Positions 4,514-6,260 of a DNA stretch of 6,260 bases are shown in pieces; position 1 is the first letter of the stretch; each line of letters begins with the position of its first letter. Below the pieces are notes generated by a model. That model was not told where the DNA came from and searched no databases. It was given only the letters and a program-made list of their open reading frames with translations. This DNA is from Caldilineae bacterium (lineage in GTDB: Bacteria; Chloroflexota; Anaerolineae; J102): the NCBI GenBank assembly GCA_011192085.1, contig DUEQ01000137.1, forward strand, positions 1 through 6,260, read 5' to 3'. The translations under genes and the position numbers were made by a program.

Positions 4514-6260
4514 TTAAGATTCGCCGGTTTCAGCAGCTTCCTTTCCGCCTTTCTGCTGTTGCGCGGCTAGCTTCTGTTTCTCCTCTTCCACCAACGCCCG
4601 CCGCAGCAGCTTCCCCACGGCTGACTTGGGCAGCTCTGTGCGGAATTCCACCAGCTTAGGCGCCTTGTAGGGCGCCAGGCGCTCTTTGCAGAAGGCAATG
4701 ATCTCTTGTTCGGTTGCGGTTTCACCTGGTTTCAGCACGAGGAAGGCTTTCACCGTCTCCCCGCGCCGGGGGTCGGGCACGCCCACGACCACGGCTTCCT
4801 GCACTTTCGGATTCTCGTAAAGGACTTCCTCCACTTCGCGTGGCACGATGTTGTAGCCTGAAGCGATGATCAGGTCCTTTTTGCGATCCACGATGTAGAA
4901 ATAGCCGTCCTCATCCATTTTGGCGATGTCGCCCGTGTAGAGCCAGCCTTCCTCATCTTTCACCTTGGCCGTCTCATCAGGCCGGTTCCAATAGCCCTTC
5001 ATCACTTGAGGCCCGCGCACAGCCAGTTCGCCCTCTTCGCCCACGCCCAGGGTGCGGAATTTGCCCTCCTCGTCTGGGTCCAGCGAGACGATGCGGGCTT
5101 CGACATCGGGGAAGGGCAGACCGATGGAGCCCACTTTGTAGAGGCCGTAGATTGGGTTAGCGTGGGTAACCGGGGATGTCTCTGTCAAGCCATACCCCTC
5201 GCGCAGTTTGCCTCCAGTGATCTCCTCGAACTTGCGTTGCACCTCAATGGGCAGGGGCGCGCCACCCGAGATGCACACTTTGACCGAATGCAGATTGTAA
5301 TTTGTGACGTTTTTGTGATTGATAATGGCCACGTACAGGGTGGGCACGCCAGGGAACAGGGTGACGCCCTCCTGCTGGATGATGGTCATCAATAGCTCGA
5401 TGTCCCGGGGATCGGGCATGAGCACGAGCTTGCCGCCCACATAGAGGTTCTCCAACATGCCCACGGTCATGCCAAAGACATGGAAGAAGGGGATCGCGCC
5501 CATGAATACCTCGTTGCCGTGGGCCATATCGGGCACCCAGGCGTCGATCTGCATGACGTTGGCGATGAGGTTGCTGTGCATGAGCATGGCGGCCTTGGGG
5601 ACGCCCGTGGTGCCGCCGGTGTATTGGAACAGGGCTACGTCGTTGGTGTCGATATTCACCTGAGGCGGATTGGGCGGGTTGTTGGCGATGAGGGTCTTCA
5701 TCCAATAGACGCCATCTCCTTCGGGCACGTCCACCCAACTGTCCTTCATGCCCTTTTTCAACAGGGCGGCGTACACCGGGTTCATGAAGTCGTTGAGGTG
5801 GTAGATGATGACTTTTTCAACGCCGGTGTCTTTCTGGATGTCGTGGAGTTTGGGATAGAGATTGTTCCAGATGACCACCGCCTTCGCACCCGAATCATTG
5901 AACTGATGGCGCATCTCGCGGGAGGTGTAGATGGGGTTGGTGTTGACCACGATCGCGCCCAGGCGCACAATGGCCAGGAATGCGATCACCGTGCCTGGCG
6001 AATTGGGAATCTGCACCGCCACCCGGTCCCCTTTCTTGATGCCCATGCCCGCCATGGCTGTGGCCAGCCGATTCACCTTATCTTCCAGCTCCTGGTAGGT
6101 CATCTTCACGCCCAGCTTGAATCCCAGGGGAAGATATTTGAGGATCATGCGCAGGGCGACGTTGTCGGGATAGTTCTTGAACGTGTCGCTCAAGAATGTC
6201 CAGAGGTCAACCTGTGGGTAATCGATGGAGGCTGGAACCCCTTCATCATAAAATTGCAGC
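4514..6260 (-). CDS. fadD: Long-chain acyl-CoA synthetase (fatty-acid-CoA ligase), N-terminus outside the window
   Basis: This is an ANL-superfamily enzyme that activates a fatty acid with ATP to an acyl-adenylate and transfers it to CoA, feeding beta-oxidation or lipid synthesis. The frame stays open to the window edge, so 581 residues are visible and the start lies beyond 6260. Numbering from the first visible residue, the ATP loop YTGGTTGVPK is at 213-222, GYGLTETSP at 355-363, YTGD at 441-444, and the hinge region DRKKDLIIASGYN at 458-470. The catalytic lysine of PKSAVGK is at 550. A charged Lys/Gln/Glu-rich tail follows. All adenylation and thioesterification motifs are intact. The visible N-terminal residues, FYDEGVPASIDYPQVDLW, match the usual start region of long-chain ligases, so few residues should be missing. 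Co-orientation with etfBA suggests fatty-acid catabolism. Chain-length preference cannot be read from the sequence. Confidence 0.93.
   Translation of the reverse strand, partial: LQFYDEGVPASIDYPQVDLWTFLSDTFKNYPDNVALRMILKYLPLGFKLGVKMTYQELEDKVNRLATAMAGMGIKKGDRVAVQIPNSPGTVIAFLAIVRLGAIVVNTNPIYTSREMRHQFNDSGAKAVVIWNNLYPKLHDIQKDTGVEKVIIYHLNDFMNPVYAALLKKGMKDSWVDVPEGDGVYWMKTLIANNPPNPPQVNIDTNDVALFQYTGGTTGVPKAAMLMHSNLIANVMQIDAWVPDMAHGNEVFMGAIPFFHVFGMTVGMLENLYVGGKLVLMPDPRDIELLMTIIQQEGVTLFPGVPTLYVAIINHKNVTNYNLHSVKVCISGGAPLPIEVQRKFEEITGGKLREGYGLTETSPVTHANPIYGLYKVGSIGLPFPDVEARIVSLDPDEEGKFRTLGVGEEGELAVRGPQVMKGYWNRPDETAKVKDEEGWLYTGDIAKMDEDGYFYIVDRKKDLIIASGYNIVPREVEEVLYENPKVQEAVVVGVPDPRRGETVKAFLVLKPGETATEQEIIAFCKERLAPYKAPKLVEFRTELPKSAVGKLLRRALVEEEKQKLAAQQQKGGKEAAETGES

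Overview
The window is GC-rich bacterial DNA carrying five protein-coding genes, four complete and one cut by the right-hand edge. No rRNA, tRNA, CRISPR array or transposase gene is visible. The gene content (a zinc-finger-less DnaJ/CbpA-type co-chaperone, a CPBP membrane protease, etfB-etfA and a FadD-type acyl-CoA ligase) fits an aerobic or facultative, fatty-acid-oxidising bacterium. The style of the proteins and the GATGGACGATGG-like intergenic repeat suggest a member of the Chloroflexota (Anaerolineae or a relative). That placement is an impression from memory, not a database result.

Layout, left to right. Positions 28-1029 (+) encode the J-domain co-chaperone, followed by a short hairpin and T-tract that looks like its terminator. 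A candidate sigma-70-type promoter and a strong ribosome binding site then lead into the CPBP protease at 1203-2189 (+). Its stop codon touches a 58-base imperfect palindrome. Next comes a hairpin at 2273-2305 that can terminate transcription in both directions, because the genes converge here. On the minus strand, etfA (2329-3297) and etfB (3311-4081) form a tight two-gene operon transcribed etfB then etfA, with a 13-base gap. The 432 bases between etfB and the ligase hold the ligase terminator, a candidate etfBA promoter with a perfect TATAAT box, and a leader of roughly 280 bases with several hairpins. The ligase occupies 4514 to the window edge (-), and its N-terminus lies outside.

How the genes fit together. 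The ligase activates fatty acids to acyl-CoA. Electron transfer flavoprotein takes electrons from acyl-CoA dehydrogenases during beta-oxidation and passes them to the respiratory chain. Their shared orientation suggests a fatty-acid catabolic locus, although the terminator and promoter between them argue for separate transcripts. The co-chaperone and the protease form a separate plus-strand block with no evident metabolic link to it.

I found no convincing undescribed system. The points most worth checking are the etfBA leader, the divergent cofactor-loop and signature segments of EtfB, and the palindromic repeat fused to the protease stop codon.
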